64,000 nt of DNA from an uncultured Treponema sp. (GCA_946615905.1 CAMOIE010000013.1:1-64000); one strand, 5' to 3'. Counted from the stretch's first letter, positions 23,784 to 33,888 are shown. Numbers and translations: made by a program. Notes: a model not told the origin generated them from the letters alone.

Positions 23784-26700
23784 ATGACCCTCAATCAAGA
23801 TTTTCTCAGATTGTTAAAAGAGCCTGACTGCATTTTCGTTTTTAATACGGAAACTGCAAAAAATTGTTGGGCGGAGTGGTGTGTCCGCAATCCTGAAAAA
23901 AGCGGCGTAAAAGCTGTCGACATGGAACGGTTTTCGACATGGGACTCTTTCAAAACCGAGTATTTTAAAAGTCGTGGCAGCGGTGAAAGACTGGCTCCTG
24001 TTCCGCCCCTGGTGAGAAAATTTTACGCTTCGACCCTTATTGCTGAAAATTCCGAAAGAGTTTTTTTAAAGTCATTGATTCAAAAGGAGTACGCAAAAAA
24101 TTCTTCCCAGTTTACAAATTGGATTTCAAGTCTTTTGCCCTCCCTGGACTTTTGGCAGAAAAAATTTCAGGCCTTCAAGGAAGAACATTCAGGCTACCTC
24201 GATGATGATGAAGATTGCGATTATGGAAGTCTTTATTCTCGGTACCGAGATTTTTTGGCCAAGAATCTTCTTTATGATCCCTTGTGGGCTGACAAAGAAT
24301 TTGTCCCCCAGGGGAAAAAATTCCTCCTTTTCGGCTGCAATTTGATTCAGGATTTTGCCGATTACAGGGAATATCTTGAAAACCGGCCAGACGTTTTTCT
24401 GCTTGCAACTGGCATCGATTTTGATAAAAAGTATGACTGCCTGAAATTTCCCGACTCGCGGACGGAACTCCGCAGGATTCTTCTAAAAATCCGGCAGCTT
24501 TCGATTGAGGAAAATATCGATCTTTCTGATATAGCCCTTGTTGTTCCCCAAATTGATATTTACAGGCCTTACATAGAGCGTGAGTGTAGCCGCTATTGTA
24601 TTCCCGTTACGATAAAATCTGGAAAGGCGCTTTCAAAGTATTTTGGTGGAAGAATCTTTCATCTTTTTAAAAACTGCTATGACTCTGACTTCTCCTTTGA
24701 AACTGTCAGGTCTGTTTTGACGGACACTTCTCTTCCGTGGAAGGCTGATGAGGAGGCCGTGCGCAAAAATTTGATTCTTGAAGGCTCCCGATTGCGCTGC
24801 ATCTGCAATTACGAGGAGAACGGCAAAAAAATCGACATTTGGGAAGAGGCTCTCGGTCATGCCGGTGATGATGAGGAACTTTCCTATTATAGGCGGCTCC
24901 GCAAAGATTTGGTAGAAATCTGTTCTTCTCCTGACTTTGCTGGAATAATCGAAGGCTGGAAGGTTTTTAAAAGTGACTTTTTAAATGAGAATCCCATTTT
25001 TACAAAGGAAGTAGACCTTGTTATAAGTCGCTGTGTAGTCATTTTGCAGGAACTTTCTGAAACTCAAAGGGAATATTGTCCCAAATTCAATTTGGTGATA
25101 AAAAATCCCTACGAATTCTTTCTGTCTGAAATCGACTCGAAAATTTATGCCCTTCAGAATAAAAATAAAAATTCCCTTCAAGTGTATAAATATAAGCTTT
25201 CCGCCTGTGCCCCCTTTAAGTACCAGTTTGTCCTTGATTCCAGCCAGTCAAATCTTGATTCTCCGAACAAACGTCTTGCCTTTTTGAGCGAGAAAAAAAG
25301 GTCTGACTTTAAGTTGACCGATGAAGACAGTTTGAATGACTGCACCCAGGCCTATATAAATTCCTATGCCGAGAATTCTGAGAGAGTCTTTTATTCATAT
25401 GCTGAAGATTCTTTTTCGGGTTTTGCCATCGCTCATTCTGGACTTCTTTCCTCCGCTGAAAAAAATCCCTGGTCAGACTTGGACGAAAGGGATTTCAACA
25501 AAAGAATTGCAGCCACATTTTTTACCGAAAATGAAGAAGTTTATGGAAATGAGGCTGAAAAAGATGAAGGTAAGTTCCAAGTGACTGAAAGTATGTCGGA
25601 GGAATTTAAAATCTGGTCTGCGGCGAAAAATGGATTTTTCGACAAAAAGAAGCCCCTGCTTTCTCGGAAGATTTCTGAAAAAATCCGGCAAGTCCTCGTG
25701 ACTAACCGGCGTAGCCCTGAATCTGCTGATGAAAAAATCAATATAACGCAGTCTGACATGAAGAATTTCTTCCCCTGTCCCAGAAAATGGCTTTTGAAAA
25801 ATGTCCTCGCCGTAAAAGAGGAAAAACTTCAGACTGAATTGATTGGTCCCTTTGACATGGGAAATTTAAATCATAAAATTCTGGAACTTTTTTTGAAAAA
25901 ATATCAAGCAGACAAAAGATGTCTGCCCATTTCCGCCGAATCTGGATTTTTTCCTGAGGAAGCGAAAATTTCAGAATGTGTCAGCCTTTGCGTGGACGAG
26001 GCTTTTTCTTGTCAGGAATTTGACTTTATGCAGATTCCCCTTGTACAAAAGTCTTTTAGAAGCCAAAAGGAGAAATTCGTCAGAACGATAATGATTTTTT
26101 TGAGGTCTTTTTGCAAGGACGAAAAATTCGGTGGCTGGACTCCGGTAAAGGTCGAGGAGTATTTGCCGAAAGTTTCTGACTGTGCGGGAGTATCTGGAAC
26201 CGGTGACTATTTTGACTGGAACTATACCGGCCGCTTTGACTGTCTTCTTGAAAGGGACGGCCGCTACGCGATAATTGATTTTAAAAATACGGTAAGTGCG
26301 ATTCCTCAAGCTAAGGATATTAGGGTTTCTTCTGACGGCCGCCTTGGCGATTTTCAAATGCCTATTTATGCGCGTCTTGTTAACGCTGAGGCAAAAAAGT
26401 CTGCCGGTGAAAATGAGGATTATTTTCTTGACTATGCCTGTTTTTACGCCATCAAGGATAAAGCCGGAGAGGTTTCCAAAAGGTTTGCCTTGGATAAGGA
26501 TGCAGACTCTGAATATCAGAAAAAACTTGATAAGTATAACGAAAAGATTCAGGATGGAAAAAGTGCGGAAGAGCCAAAAATGCCTTACGACCATCCCCAA
26601 ATTTTCTATTCAGACACCCTTTCTGCCTTGCGTCGCTACTCCAAGAAATTCACCAAGCTGGTAAAAGAGGGTAAATTTTATCCTGTGGACTATGATGGGG

Positions 26701-26843
26701 GAAAAAGTGTAGAGGAAGATGATGACCTTTGCAACAAGGTTTCTGCGGAAATCGATTGCAAAAAGTGTCCTTTTGACTCTTTTTGCCGCTACAACTTTAC
26801 GGTCGCGCCTGAAAAAATGCAAAAAGATTATGACGGGGAATAA
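23784..26843 (+). CDS. addB: AddB-like nuclease subunit with iron-sulfur cluster motif
   Basis: 1019 residues. The C-terminal third has a PD-(D/E)XK nuclease core (GRFDCLLERDGRYAIIDFKN) and the four cysteines of the AddB-type Fe-S staple: one in NFFPCPRKWLL (about residue 663) and C-x2-C-x5-C in DCKKCPFDSFCRYNF (about 992-1001). The N-terminal domain is helicase-like in layout, but the Walker A position reads FNTETAKNCW, so it should not hydrolyse ATP, and it is shorter than Bacillus AddB (about 1160). With the following helicase-nuclease it would process DNA ends for recombination. The two genes are one base apart. Symbol assigned by similarity. Confidence 0.8.
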   Translation: MTLNQDFLRLLKEPDCIFVFNTETAKNCWAEWCVRNPEKSGVKAVDMERFSTWDSFKTEYFKSRGSGERLAPVPPLVRKFYASTLIAENSERVFLKSLIQKEYAKNSSQFTNWISSLLPSLDFWQKKFQAFKEEHSGYLDDDEDCDYGSLYSRYRDFLAKNLLYDPLWADKEFVPQGKKFLLFGCNLIQDFADYREYLENRPDVFLLATGIDFDKKYDCLKFPDSRTELRRILLKIRQLSIEENIDLSDIALVVPQIDIYRPYIERECSRYCIPVTIKSGKALSKYFGGRIFHLFKNCYDSDFSFETVRSVLTDTSLPWKADEEAVRKNLILEGSRLRCICNYEENGKKIDIWEEALGHAGDDEELSYYRRLRKDLVEICSSPDFAGIIEGWKVFKSDFLNENPIFTKEVDLVISRCVVILQELSETQREYCPKFNLVIKNPYEFFLSEIDSKIYALQNKNKNSLQVYKYKLSACAPFKYQFVLDSSQSNLDSPNKRLAFLSEKKRSDFKLTDEDSLNDCTQAYINSYAENSERVFYSYAEDSFSGFAIAHSGLLSSAEKNPWSDLDERDFNKRIAATFFTENEEVYGNEAEKDEGKFQVTESMSEEFKIWSAAKNGFFDKKKPLLSRKISEKIRQVLVTNRRSPESADEKINITQSDMKNFFPCPRKWLLKNVLAVKEEKLQTELIGPFDMGNLNHKILELFLKKYQADKRCLPISAESGFFPEEAKISECVSLCVDEAFSCQEFDFMQIPLVQKSFRSQKEKFVRTIMIFLRSFCKDEKFGGWTPVKVEEYLPKVSDCAGVSGTGDYFDWNYTGRFDCLLERDGRYAIIDFKNTVSAIPQAKDIRVSSDGRLGDFQMPIYARLVNAEAKKSAGENEDYFLDYACFYAIKDKAGEVSKRFALDKDADSEYQKKLDKYNEKIQDGKSAEEPKMPYDHPQIFYSDTLSALRRYSKKFTKLVKEGKFYPVDYDGGKSVEEDDDLCNKVSAEIDCKKCPFDSFCRYNFTVAPEKMQKDYDGE

Positions 26844-26844
26844 A

Positions 26845-29800
26845 ATGAGTGAAAATGTCAGTTATGGCTATCTTGATGAGCTTAAAATCGACGGAAAAAG
26901 CAGAAAACTGGATGACATTCAAAAAAAAGTCTGCTGCAATACGAAAAATGCTGTTGCCGCCGCTGGTGCTGGCTCTGGAAAAACCCAGGTTTTGGCCACC
27001 CGTTTTGCCTGGCTTGTGATTTCAAAGAAAGTTGATGTTTCAAAAATTCTCACGTTGACATTTACCAAAAAAGCTGCGGGGGAAATGTATGAACGCATCT
27101 ACAAAACCCTGCAATTTTTCGCCTATGAGGCAAAATCTGTGACTGATGGGGAGCGGGAGCTTGCGAAAAAGGCCTTGGATAATTTTTCCCGCTGTCATAT
27201 TCAGACTTTGGACTCTTATTGCTCTGCCCTCGTAAAGCAGGCCGCATCTTCTTATGGAATTAAGCCTGATTTTGCGGCCGGAGCCGGAGATGCTGCAAAA
27301 AATATTCGTGACGCTGCCTTCCCATTCATTATGGCAAACAGTGTAAGCAGAATTTCTATAAGGCATTATTCCGAACTTGGAAAAATCCCCGAATTCGCCA
27401 CAAAGACTTTTTCTAAAATTATCGAAAAATATTCGACTATTGCAAATGACGGGAATTTTTTTAGGAAAAAGTTTGCGACCCAGCTGGAAATTATAAAAAA
27501 TATTTGGAATTTTCTTGTCTGCGGTCAGGGTGAAGTCCGCCCGGACTATCTGCCAGACGAAATGTTCCCTCTTGAAGATTCTTTGCGTGATTTTATCGAA
27601 TTTGAAAGTGTAATAAAGGCCTCGACCGGCATGTTTGTAAAAATTCAGGCTGTCAAAGAGAAAATGGAGGCGGTCGACTGGTCTGCAATTCCCAGAATCG
27701 ATTCGATTGAGCAGATTTCTTCCGGCGAATTTTTACAGAAGGCAGAGTCATTTTTTGCTGTTTTTGACAAGCTGGCACAGGAGGTGAAATCTGTCAGTTT
27801 GGTCGGGCAAAGAAATGACGACCTTAAAAATGCAGTTTATTCGCTCAAAGGAAAAAAGGGAGAGTGCCTTGGTCTTTTTGAAATTCTTGTGCCTCTTAAA
27901 AACTATTTTATCATGTGTGAATACAAGTATGCCGCCGACTTCATGGATTTGCTCGATGAATTTTCGGCGATGCAGAACGAAAAAAAACGCAGGTCTGGGA
28001 ATCTTACTTTTGCCGATGTCTCAAGTCTAGCCTTGAAGATTCTGAAGGAAAACAAAAAAATCCGCTCTCAGGAAAAATCTGCCTACTCAAAAATCATGAT
28101 TGATGAATTTCAGGACAACAATAATGACAATAAAAACCTTCTTTTTTTGCTTTCTGAAAAATTTTTCCCTGAATATGCTAATGATGGCAATTTTGGTTGC
28201 AAGGACGGTATTCCTCAGGCCTGTGACTTGGATCCTGACAAGCTCTTTTTTGTCGGGGATGAAAAACAGTCGATTTACAAATTCCGTGGGGCTGACGTAA
28301 GCACATTCAACAACTTGAAGGAAGACTTTATGGAAACGAGACTTCCTCCGATGGTTTACAATTACAGGTCTGACAATGAACTTATCAGCGCATTCAATGT
28401 CTTTTTTGGAAATCCAATAGCCTTTTTGACTGGTGAAAATCTCCCGGAATATGAAGCCTCTTATTCTTCTCCGGCCCAGGCCTACAAGGTGCAGGTGACT
28501 GACGATGGCCAAATTGAGGGGGCTCCCTTGCCCCAGGTGGCGATTACAGGAGAAAATGCCAGAATCCACTGTGCCATGCTGAATAAATTCCTTTTGAAAA
28601 ATCTGGATGACGGTGAAAAAACTGAAAAGTCTGACGACCCGCCACAAGCGAAGGATATTGTTTATTCCTATGTCGCAAGGCAAATCCTTGAAATCCGAAA
28701 AAAATGCTTCTCCACCGGAGAAAAATTTAATTTTTCAAGCATAGCGATTTTGGACAAGTCCCGGACTAACCGAAAATACATGGCCAAATGGCTTAACGCT
28801 TACGGAATTCCTTTTGACTTGGACCAGAACTCAGAGCTTTTTTCCGATGGGCCGATAAACGATATTTACAACATTCTCCGTCTTTGCGTTTACCCTGATG
28901 ACAAAATCGCCTACGCGTCTTTTTTAGCTTCCCCTTTTGCGGGGCTTTCTGTTGAAGAGGTGGAAAATATTTTGGCAGGCGGTCAATTCGGAACTGAGAA
29001 GGTGAAATTTGATGCCGCATGTTCTTTCCTAGACGAAATCAGGGAATCCGCCTTTTCAAAAGACCTTGCCTCGACGATTTCAGACCTTTGGTATGGCCGT
29101 GGCTATTATTTTGAGACTATGATGAATAAAAAGGCCCGCCAACAGGCAGAGGCATTTGACCTCCTATTTGAGATTGCCCGTCAGGCTGATGAAAACGGCA
29201 AGAGCCTTCCCTGGTTTGTGGACCAATTGGCCTTGCTAAAAGCAGAGGAGGAGACTTCATTTTCTGGTAAAGATGTCGACATGGACGCGAAGGAAGTTTC
29301 TTTTCCACTTGAAAAAGAAGATGCTGTTCAAATAATGACAATCCACAAAAGCAAGGGCTTGCAGTTTGATTATGTATTCGTCCTCGGTTGTACGGAGGTT
29401 CATGCCAAGGGGAATCGGGAGAACTTCCTGTTCGATAAATTCTCAGGACTTTCCTTAAAAAATCCAGAGACAAACGAGAATCTTTTTAAAATCCTTCATA
29501 AGGATTTGTCAGAAAAGCAAGATTTGGCTGAATTCCGCAGACTTCTTTACGTCGCATTGACAAGGGCTATTCATGAAGTTTATATTTGCGGACTTTGGAA
29601 CGTAAATCTTGACGATGAGAAAAAGGGGGGAGAAGATTCTGACTTTCACGTGGTTGAAAAACTTGTCAAAGAATATTATGTGGATTCTTTGACAGCCCCA
29701 GACTTTGCCATGCAGCCAGACGGGGAACTAGACTTCACGTTTGTCGAGGGGGCTCCTTTTGATTATCTTTCATTGAAGACTACTCCGTATCAGGCTGAAG

Positions 29801-30645
29801 AAAAAGATGACATTTCAAAAAAAGTTTTCCAGAAGATGGAAAATTTATTTTTGCCGGGAAACCACATGTCCGTTGAGGAGCTGGAAGGCCAATATTCCCG
29901 TTTGACCCCAAGTTCCTTGGAAAATTCTCAGGTTGCTATAGTGTCCCTTTCTGAGGCTGAAAAAAAAGCCGGTGAAAAATTTAGTGGAATTGAAAAACTG
30001 CTTGAAAAATATAAAAGTCCAGCGGAATCTGATGTTAGTGAAGGTTTAGACTCATTTGAAAAATCAGGAGAAAGTCAAAATCCCGACACTGAGGATGAAA
30101 GTTTTGATTCGAATGTTTTTGATGCTGGGGCCTTCGGAACTTTGGTGCATTCTTGCCTTGAGGCGACTGTCAAAGGAATCAATCTTGGCGATTTTAATAT
30201 TCCCCTTTCTGCCTATAAAAACGTGGAAAGCACCGAGGACAGGCGGCAGATAAAGGACTTTTGCAATCAAATGGCAGAGATTTTCTTTTCTTCTGACGAA
30301 GGAAAAGCCCTTTTGGCCTGTAAAAATGCAGGGGGCTTTGTAAAGGCAGAGTGGGCTTTTAAGACCGAAATCTTATTCCCTGCTTCTGCCGGCGGTCAGG
30401 AGGTCAAGGCTGGACTTTACACAGGTTCAATTGATTTGATCTATCAAAATCCTGACGGAACTTATTCCATTGTGGATTATAAATCGGATTTGAACGTAAA
30501 GCCCGAAAAATATTACGGACAGCAGTATGTCTACAGACTTGCTGCTGCCCGCCTTCTTGGCCTGTCTGATGAAGAGGCTGCTGAAAAAATAAAATGCAGG
30601 CTCTTTTTCCTCCGCTACGGAAAATCAGTCTTATGCGGCTTTTGA
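26845..30645 (+). CDS. addA: AddA/RecB-like helicase-nuclease
   Basis: 1266 residues from ATG 26845, which follows the addB stop by one base; an upstream in-frame ATG at 26719 lies inside addB and is rejected. SF1 helicase motifs: AAGAGSGKTQ (Walker A, 40-48), IMIDEFQDNN (Walker B), VGDEKQSIYKFRGAD, HKSKGLQFDYVFVLG and RLLYVALTRAIHEVYI. The C-terminal PD-(D/E)XK nuclease shows TGSIDLIYQ and SIVDYKSD. This is the ATP-driven motor and 3'-strand nuclease of an AddAB-type double-strand break processing complex. Its end overlaps trpGD by 15 bases tail to tail. Codon use in this pair looks richer in A/T-ending codons than in neighbouring genes. Confidence 0.88.
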   Translation: MSENVSYGYLDELKIDGKSRKLDDIQKKVCCNTKNAVAAAGAGSGKTQVLATRFAWLVISKKVDVSKILTLTFTKKAAGEMYERIYKTLQFFAYEAKSVTDGERELAKKALDNFSRCHIQTLDSYCSALVKQAASSYGIKPDFAAGAGDAAKNIRDAAFPFIMANSVSRISIRHYSELGKIPEFATKTFSKIIEKYSTIANDGNFFRKKFATQLEIIKNIWNFLVCGQGEVRPDYLPDEMFPLEDSLRDFIEFESVIKASTGMFVKIQAVKEKMEAVDWSAIPRIDSIEQISSGEFLQKAESFFAVFDKLAQEVKSVSLVGQRNDDLKNAVYSLKGKKGECLGLFEILVPLKNYFIMCEYKYAADFMDLLDEFSAMQNEKKRRSGNLTFADVSSLALKILKENKKIRSQEKSAYSKIMIDEFQDNNNDNKNLLFLLSEKFFPEYANDGNFGCKDGIPQACDLDPDKLFFVGDEKQSIYKFRGADVSTFNNLKEDFMETRLPPMVYNYRSDNELISAFNVFFGNPIAFLTGENLPEYEASYSSPAQAYKVQVTDDGQIEGAPLPQVAITGENARIHCAMLNKFLLKNLDDGEKTEKSDDPPQAKDIVYSYVARQILEIRKKCFSTGEKFNFSSIAILDKSRTNRKYMAKWLNAYGIPFDLDQNSELFSDGPINDIYNILRLCVYPDDKIAYASFLASPFAGLSVEEVENILAGGQFGTEKVKFDAACSFLDEIRESAFSKDLASTISDLWYGRGYYFETMMNKKARQQAEAFDLLFEIARQADENGKSLPWFVDQLALLKAEEETSFSGKDVDMDAKEVSFPLEKEDAVQIMTIHKSKGLQFDYVFVLGCTEVHAKGNRENFLFDKFSGLSLKNPETNENLFKILHKDLSEKQDLAEFRRLLYVALTRAIHEVYICGLWNVNLDDEKKGGEDSDFHVVEKLVKEYYVDSLTAPDFAMQPDGELDFTFVEGAPFDYLSLKTTPYQAEEKDDISKKVFQKMENLFLPGNHMSVEELEGQYSRLTPSSLENSQVAIVSLSEAEKKAGEKFSGIEKLLEKYKSPAESDVSEGLDSFEKSGESQNPDTEDESFDSNVFDAGAFGTLVHSCLEATVKGINLGDFNIPLSAYKNVESTEDRRQIKDFCNQMAEIFFSSDEGKALLACKNAGGFVKAEWAFKTEILFPASAGGQEVKAGLYTGSIDLIYQNPDGTYSIVDYKSDLNVKPEKYYGQQYVYRLAAARLLGLSDEEAAEKIKCRLFFLRYGKSVLCGF

Positions 30646-32271
30646 GCTTGAGCCTGGTGCCGGTTTTGGTGGCAGGCTGTTGCTTTCCGCCTGAATCTGG
30701 GCGATTTTTTCCTTTGTCTTGCCTGAGTCGATCGCTGAGAGTGCCATGTCGTAGCCTTCCTTGATTGTCTTTGCCTTTCCAGCAAGATAGAGGAGGGCAC
30801 CCGTGTTCAATCCAACCGCCGCCCTGATTGCGGGCCGCCCCTTGCCCTCAAGAATATCTTTTGCAAGTGCCGCGTTGTCCCCGCCTGTTCCTCCGAGCAA
30901 ATCTTCTTCCTTCATTCCGCTGATTCCGAATTTTTCCGGGTCTATCGTGTAGCGGTATTCCTTTCCATCCTCGTTAATCTGGAAAACGTCTGTCACCGCG
31001 CAGGGGGAAATCTCGTCATAGCCGTCCCTTGAGCACACAGTCATGACCCTCTTCGCTCCGAGTGATTTCGCGGCGCGGGCATAGTCCTCAAGCAAATCCT
31101 TTGAATAAACTCCGAGAACCTCATATTCCGCTCCAGCCGGGTTTAAAAGCGGTCCCATGACATTGAAAATCGTTTTGATTCCCAAGGCTTTTCTTACAGG
31201 ACCTGCGAAACGCATTGCCGCATGGTAGACCGGAGCCATCAAAAAGACGAAGCCTGTTTTTTTCAGCTGGTCGGCTGATTTTGCCGGATTGTTGTCGATT
31301 TTGATTCCCATGTTCTCAAAAAAGTCCGCCGCCCCTGATTTTGATGAGACTGCCCTGTTTCCATGCTTTGCGACAGAAAGTCCGCAGCTGGCCGCAGTCA
31401 GTGCGCTCAATGATGAAATGTTGAAGGATTTCTTTCCGTCTCCCCCTGTTCCGACTATTTCCGCCAGTCCTCTTGATTCCATCGGGAATGGTGTTTTTTT
31501 AGAAAGAAGTGTTTTTGCAAAGCCCGCCATTTCCCCCGCGCTAGGAAGCCCGTTTGCCGCCATTGCCGTCAGCACCGCCGCCATGACTTTTTCGTCCATC
31601 GTGCCGTCAGTAAGCGAGTCAGCGAAAAAGGCCGCCTGTTCTTCTGTAAGGTGCTTGCCTGAAAGCAGCTGATTTAAATATTCGGAAACGTTCATGTTTT
31701 CCCTCCTGTAGTGCAAGAATGCAGCAAAAATATTGTCGCCGTCCTCTGACGCGATTGACTCCGGGTGAAACTGGACACCCTCGATGACGTATTTTTTGTG
31801 GCGGATTCCCATGATGTCACCGTCAGATGATTTTGCGGTCACCTCAAAATCAGAGGAAAGAGTCTTCTCGTCAATCACAAGTGAATGATAGCGGGTGTAA
31901 GTCCCCGTAAGACCTGTGATTCTGAAAAGCCCTCTGCCGTCAGTCTTCATGTCCTCTACGATTCCGTGGCGGATATGCTTTGCGTTGATTATTTTCGCCC
32001 CGAAAGCCGCTCCGATTGCCTGATGCCCCAGACAGATTCCAAGAATCGGGAGCTTTCCTGCAAAATGGCGGATTGCCTCCACAGAGATTCCCGCTTCCTC
32101 CGGTCTTCCAGGCCCCGGCCCTACAACCAGGCATTCGGGCTTTGCGTTTTCTATCTCAGCGACAGATGTCTCCTCGCTTCTGAAAACCCTGACTTCCTTT
32201 CCGCTGACCCGCTCAAGGTCCTGCACTATGTTGAACGTGAACGAATCCTTGTTGTCGATGAATGCGATCAT
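30631..32271 (-). CDS. trpGD: Bifunctional anthranilate synthase glutaminase / anthranilate phosphoribosyltransferase
   Basis: 546 residues, a TrpG-TrpD fusion as in Escherichia coli. Residues 1-190 are a class I glutamine amidotransferase with the nucleophile in GICLGHQAIG and the H/E pair in QFHPES. Residues about 200-535 are anthranilate phosphoribosyltransferase (EIVGTGGDGKKSFNISSLSA; AKHGNRAVSSKSGAADFFE). TrpG supplies ammonia to TrpE; TrpD makes phosphoribosyl-anthranilate. GGAGGAG precedes the ATG. It is 42 bases after trpE, with a hairpin between. No other trp genes are in the window. Confidence 0.97.
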   Translation of the reverse strand: MIAFIDNKDSFTFNIVQDLERVSGKEVRVFRSEETSVAEIENAKPECLVVGPGPGRPEEAGISVEAIRHFAGKLPILGICLGHQAIGAAFGAKIINAKHIRHGIVEDMKTDGRGLFRITGLTGTYTRYHSLVIDEKTLSSDFEVTAKSSDGDIMGIRHKKYVIEGVQFHPESIASEDGDNIFAAFLHYRRENMNVSEYLNQLLSGKHLTEEQAAFFADSLTDGTMDEKVMAAVLTAMAANGLPSAGEMAGFAKTLLSKKTPFPMESRGLAEIVGTGGDGKKSFNISSLSALTAASCGLSVAKHGNRAVSSKSGAADFFENMGIKIDNNPAKSADQLKKTGFVFLMAPVYHAAMRFAGPVRKALGIKTIFNVMGPLLNPAGAEYEVLGVYSKDLLEDYARAAKSLGAKRVMTVCSRDGYDEISPCAVTDVFQINEDGKEYRYTIDPEKFGISGMKEEDLLGGTGGDNAALAKDILEGKGRPAIRAAVGLNTGALLYLAGKAKTIKEGYDMALSAIDSGKTKEKIAQIQAESNSLPPKPAPGSSSKAA

Positions 32272-32303
32272 TTTTCTCCTCCTTATAAAGCCTGCAACTG
32301 CAT

Positions 32304-32337
32304 ATGATAAAAATTACACGGAAGTAATTTTTATCAT
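32304..32337. promoter_or_regulatory. Perfect 14-base inverted repeat spanning the trpE stop
   Basis: ATGATAAAAATTAC (32304-32317), 6-base loop, GTAATTTTTATCAT (32324-32337). One arm encodes the last residues of TrpE (MIKI) and the stop lies at the loop and the other arm. On the trp mRNA it forms a stem-loop between trpE and trpGD. It could terminate part of the transcripts, stabilise the trpE message or be a protein site; the weak T run argues against a strong terminator. Confidence 0.6.
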
Positions 32338-33837
32338 GCCTCCTTGTGAAGGCACGTCTCCTTCCAATACAGAGCGAAGCGCCCTGAGTTTTTCATTTGT
32401 CTCTTCCCATTCCCTGTCTGCGTCTGAGTCGTAGACGATTCCGCCTCCGGCCTGGAGGGTCCAGACTTTTCCCTGCTTCATGGCGCAGCGGATTGCAATG
32501 CAAAAGTCCAAGTCCCCGTTTGACTGTATGTAGCCCACGGCCCCGGCATAAAAACGCCGCTTGATTTTCTCAAGACCGGACAGAATCTCAATCGCGGAAA
32601 TCTTCGGCGCACCAGAGACAGTTCCCGCCGGAAATGCCGACCGCAGGACTTGTATACCTTTTACTCCTTCTTTCACCTGACCTTTAACATCGCTGACTAT
32701 GTGCATGACATGGCTGAAATATTCAACGTCCATAAATCGCTCGACTTCCACGGATGCGTTCTTGCAGACCCTGCCAAGGTCGTTTCTGGCCAAGTCAACA
32801 AGCATCAGGTGTTCGGCGCATTCTTTTTTGTTGGCCAAAAGCTCTGTCTTAAGGATTTCGTCCTCTGCGGAATTTTTCCCCCGCCGTCTTGTTCCTGCTA
32901 TCGGGCGGATTGATGCGATTCCGTCTCTCACGCGGACAAGGCTTTCAGGCGAGGAGCCGACCAGCTGCCTGTCCCCGAAGTCTATGTAGAGCAAATATGG
33001 AGACGGATTTACAGAGCGGAGCCTGCGGTAAATCTCAAGGGCTGAGTTTCCGCACTCAAGCTGTAGTCTTCTTGACGGAACCGCCTGCAGCAAGTCTCCC
33101 TTGATGATTCTCTTTTTGATTTCCTCGACTTTTTCCTTGTACTCACGCTCGCTTTGCTCAAGATTCGTGATTGTTCTAACGCTCTCAGCTTTTTCCGGTG
33201 GCGCAAGATATGAGAAGTCCATGTCGTTAAGGCGGCCTTTAAGTTTTTCCACCGCCTCCTGCAAGTCAATCTGATGCTCGTTGTAGTTGAGGGCGAAAAC
33301 GTGGAGCTTTTCCGTAAAATGGTCAAAGATAATGTAGATGTGCCCGGCGATGAACTCGCTTTCTGGAATGTGAAGCTCGTCGGTCTGGGTCTGCAAGGTG
33401 ATTGTGTCGCAGCGGGCGCAAAACTCGTATGAGAGATATCCCAGTCCTGAAGCTGGAACCGGGATTGTGTTTGCGGCTGTGGAACCGTTTTCCGTTTTTA
33501 TTTTGGACAGGTCGTTTTGTCCGGCCACATAGAGCAGGGCGTCCAGAATGTCGGTCTTGTGGAGTTGCTGGCTTCCGGGCGCGATTTTTTCCCCGTCAGT
33601 GTTTTCCTGGGAAAATGGCAGTCGGCGGCCGTCAATTAAAAATGCGATTCCCTCATCGTCCTGGACTATATGGAAGGCTTCCTCTGTCATCAAGATAGAA
33701 TAGCGTTCCTTGCCCCTTGAAAAAGAGGCTGACTCCAAAATTGCCTTTGCGCCGATTTTTCTCGCCAGTGAGAAGGGCGTGTATCTGTCGCATGGAAGTG
33801 AAAAATAAATTGAATCGTTTCTAGTTGTCATAGTCAT
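32314..33837 (-). CDS. trpE: Anthranilate synthase component I
   Basis: 507 residues from ATG 33837 (or 505 from 33831). The chorismate-binding domain is complete: NPSPYLLYIDFGDRQLVGSS, RPIAGTRRRG, DLARNDLGRV, FPAGTVSGAPKISAIE and GAVGYIQSNGDLDFCIAIR. It converts chorismate and ammonia (from TrpG) to anthranilate, the first step to tryptophan. The frame is open to 33897, but the ATG there lies upstream of the -35 element, so it cannot be the start. Expression is probably controlled at the two palindromes flanking the promoter. Confidence 0.96.
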   Translation of the reverse strand: MTMTTRNDSIYFSLPCDRYTPFSLARKIGAKAILESASFSRGKERYSILMTEEAFHIVQDDEGIAFLIDGRRLPFSQENTDGEKIAPGSQQLHKTDILDALLYVAGQNDLSKIKTENGSTAANTIPVPASGLGYLSYEFCARCDTITLQTQTDELHIPESEFIAGHIYIIFDHFTEKLHVFALNYNEHQIDLQEAVEKLKGRLNDMDFSYLAPPEKAESVRTITNLEQSEREYKEKVEEIKKRIIKGDLLQAVPSRRLQLECGNSALEIYRRLRSVNPSPYLLYIDFGDRQLVGSSPESLVRVRDGIASIRPIAGTRRRGKNSAEDEILKTELLANKKECAEHLMLVDLARNDLGRVCKNASVEVERFMDVEYFSHVMHIVSDVKGQVKEGVKGIQVLRSAFPAGTVSGAPKISAIEILSGLEKIKRRFYAGAVGYIQSNGDLDFCIAIRCAMKQGKVWTLQAGGGIVYDSDADREWEETNEKLRALRSVLEGDVPSQGGMIKITSV

Positions 33838-33841
33838 CTCT

Positions 33842-33859
33842 GTTTCTCTCAATAGAAAC
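33842..33859. promoter_or_regulatory. Operator copy 1 (overlaps trpE transcription start)
   Basis: GTTTCTCTCAATAGAAAC: arms GTTTCT and AGAAAC separated by 6 bases. It covers the region from the end of the -10 to the predicted transcription start, so a bound repressor would block initiation. It differs from copy 2 at one position only. Confidence 0.7.
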
Positions 33860-33888
33860 AGAATACCCTTTAAATTTGTTTCTGTCAA
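33860..33888 (-). promoter_or_regulatory. Promoter of trpE-trpGD
   Basis: Minus strand TTGACA (33888-33883), 17-base spacer, TATTCT (33865-33860). Transcription would start near 33853, inside the downstream operator copy, giving a leader of about 16-22 bases. Confidence 0.85.

Noticed and set aside
26719-26844. Longer addA start at 26719
   Set aside because: It would lie wholly within the end of addB; ATG 26845 has GGGGA upstream and gives the normal N-terminus.
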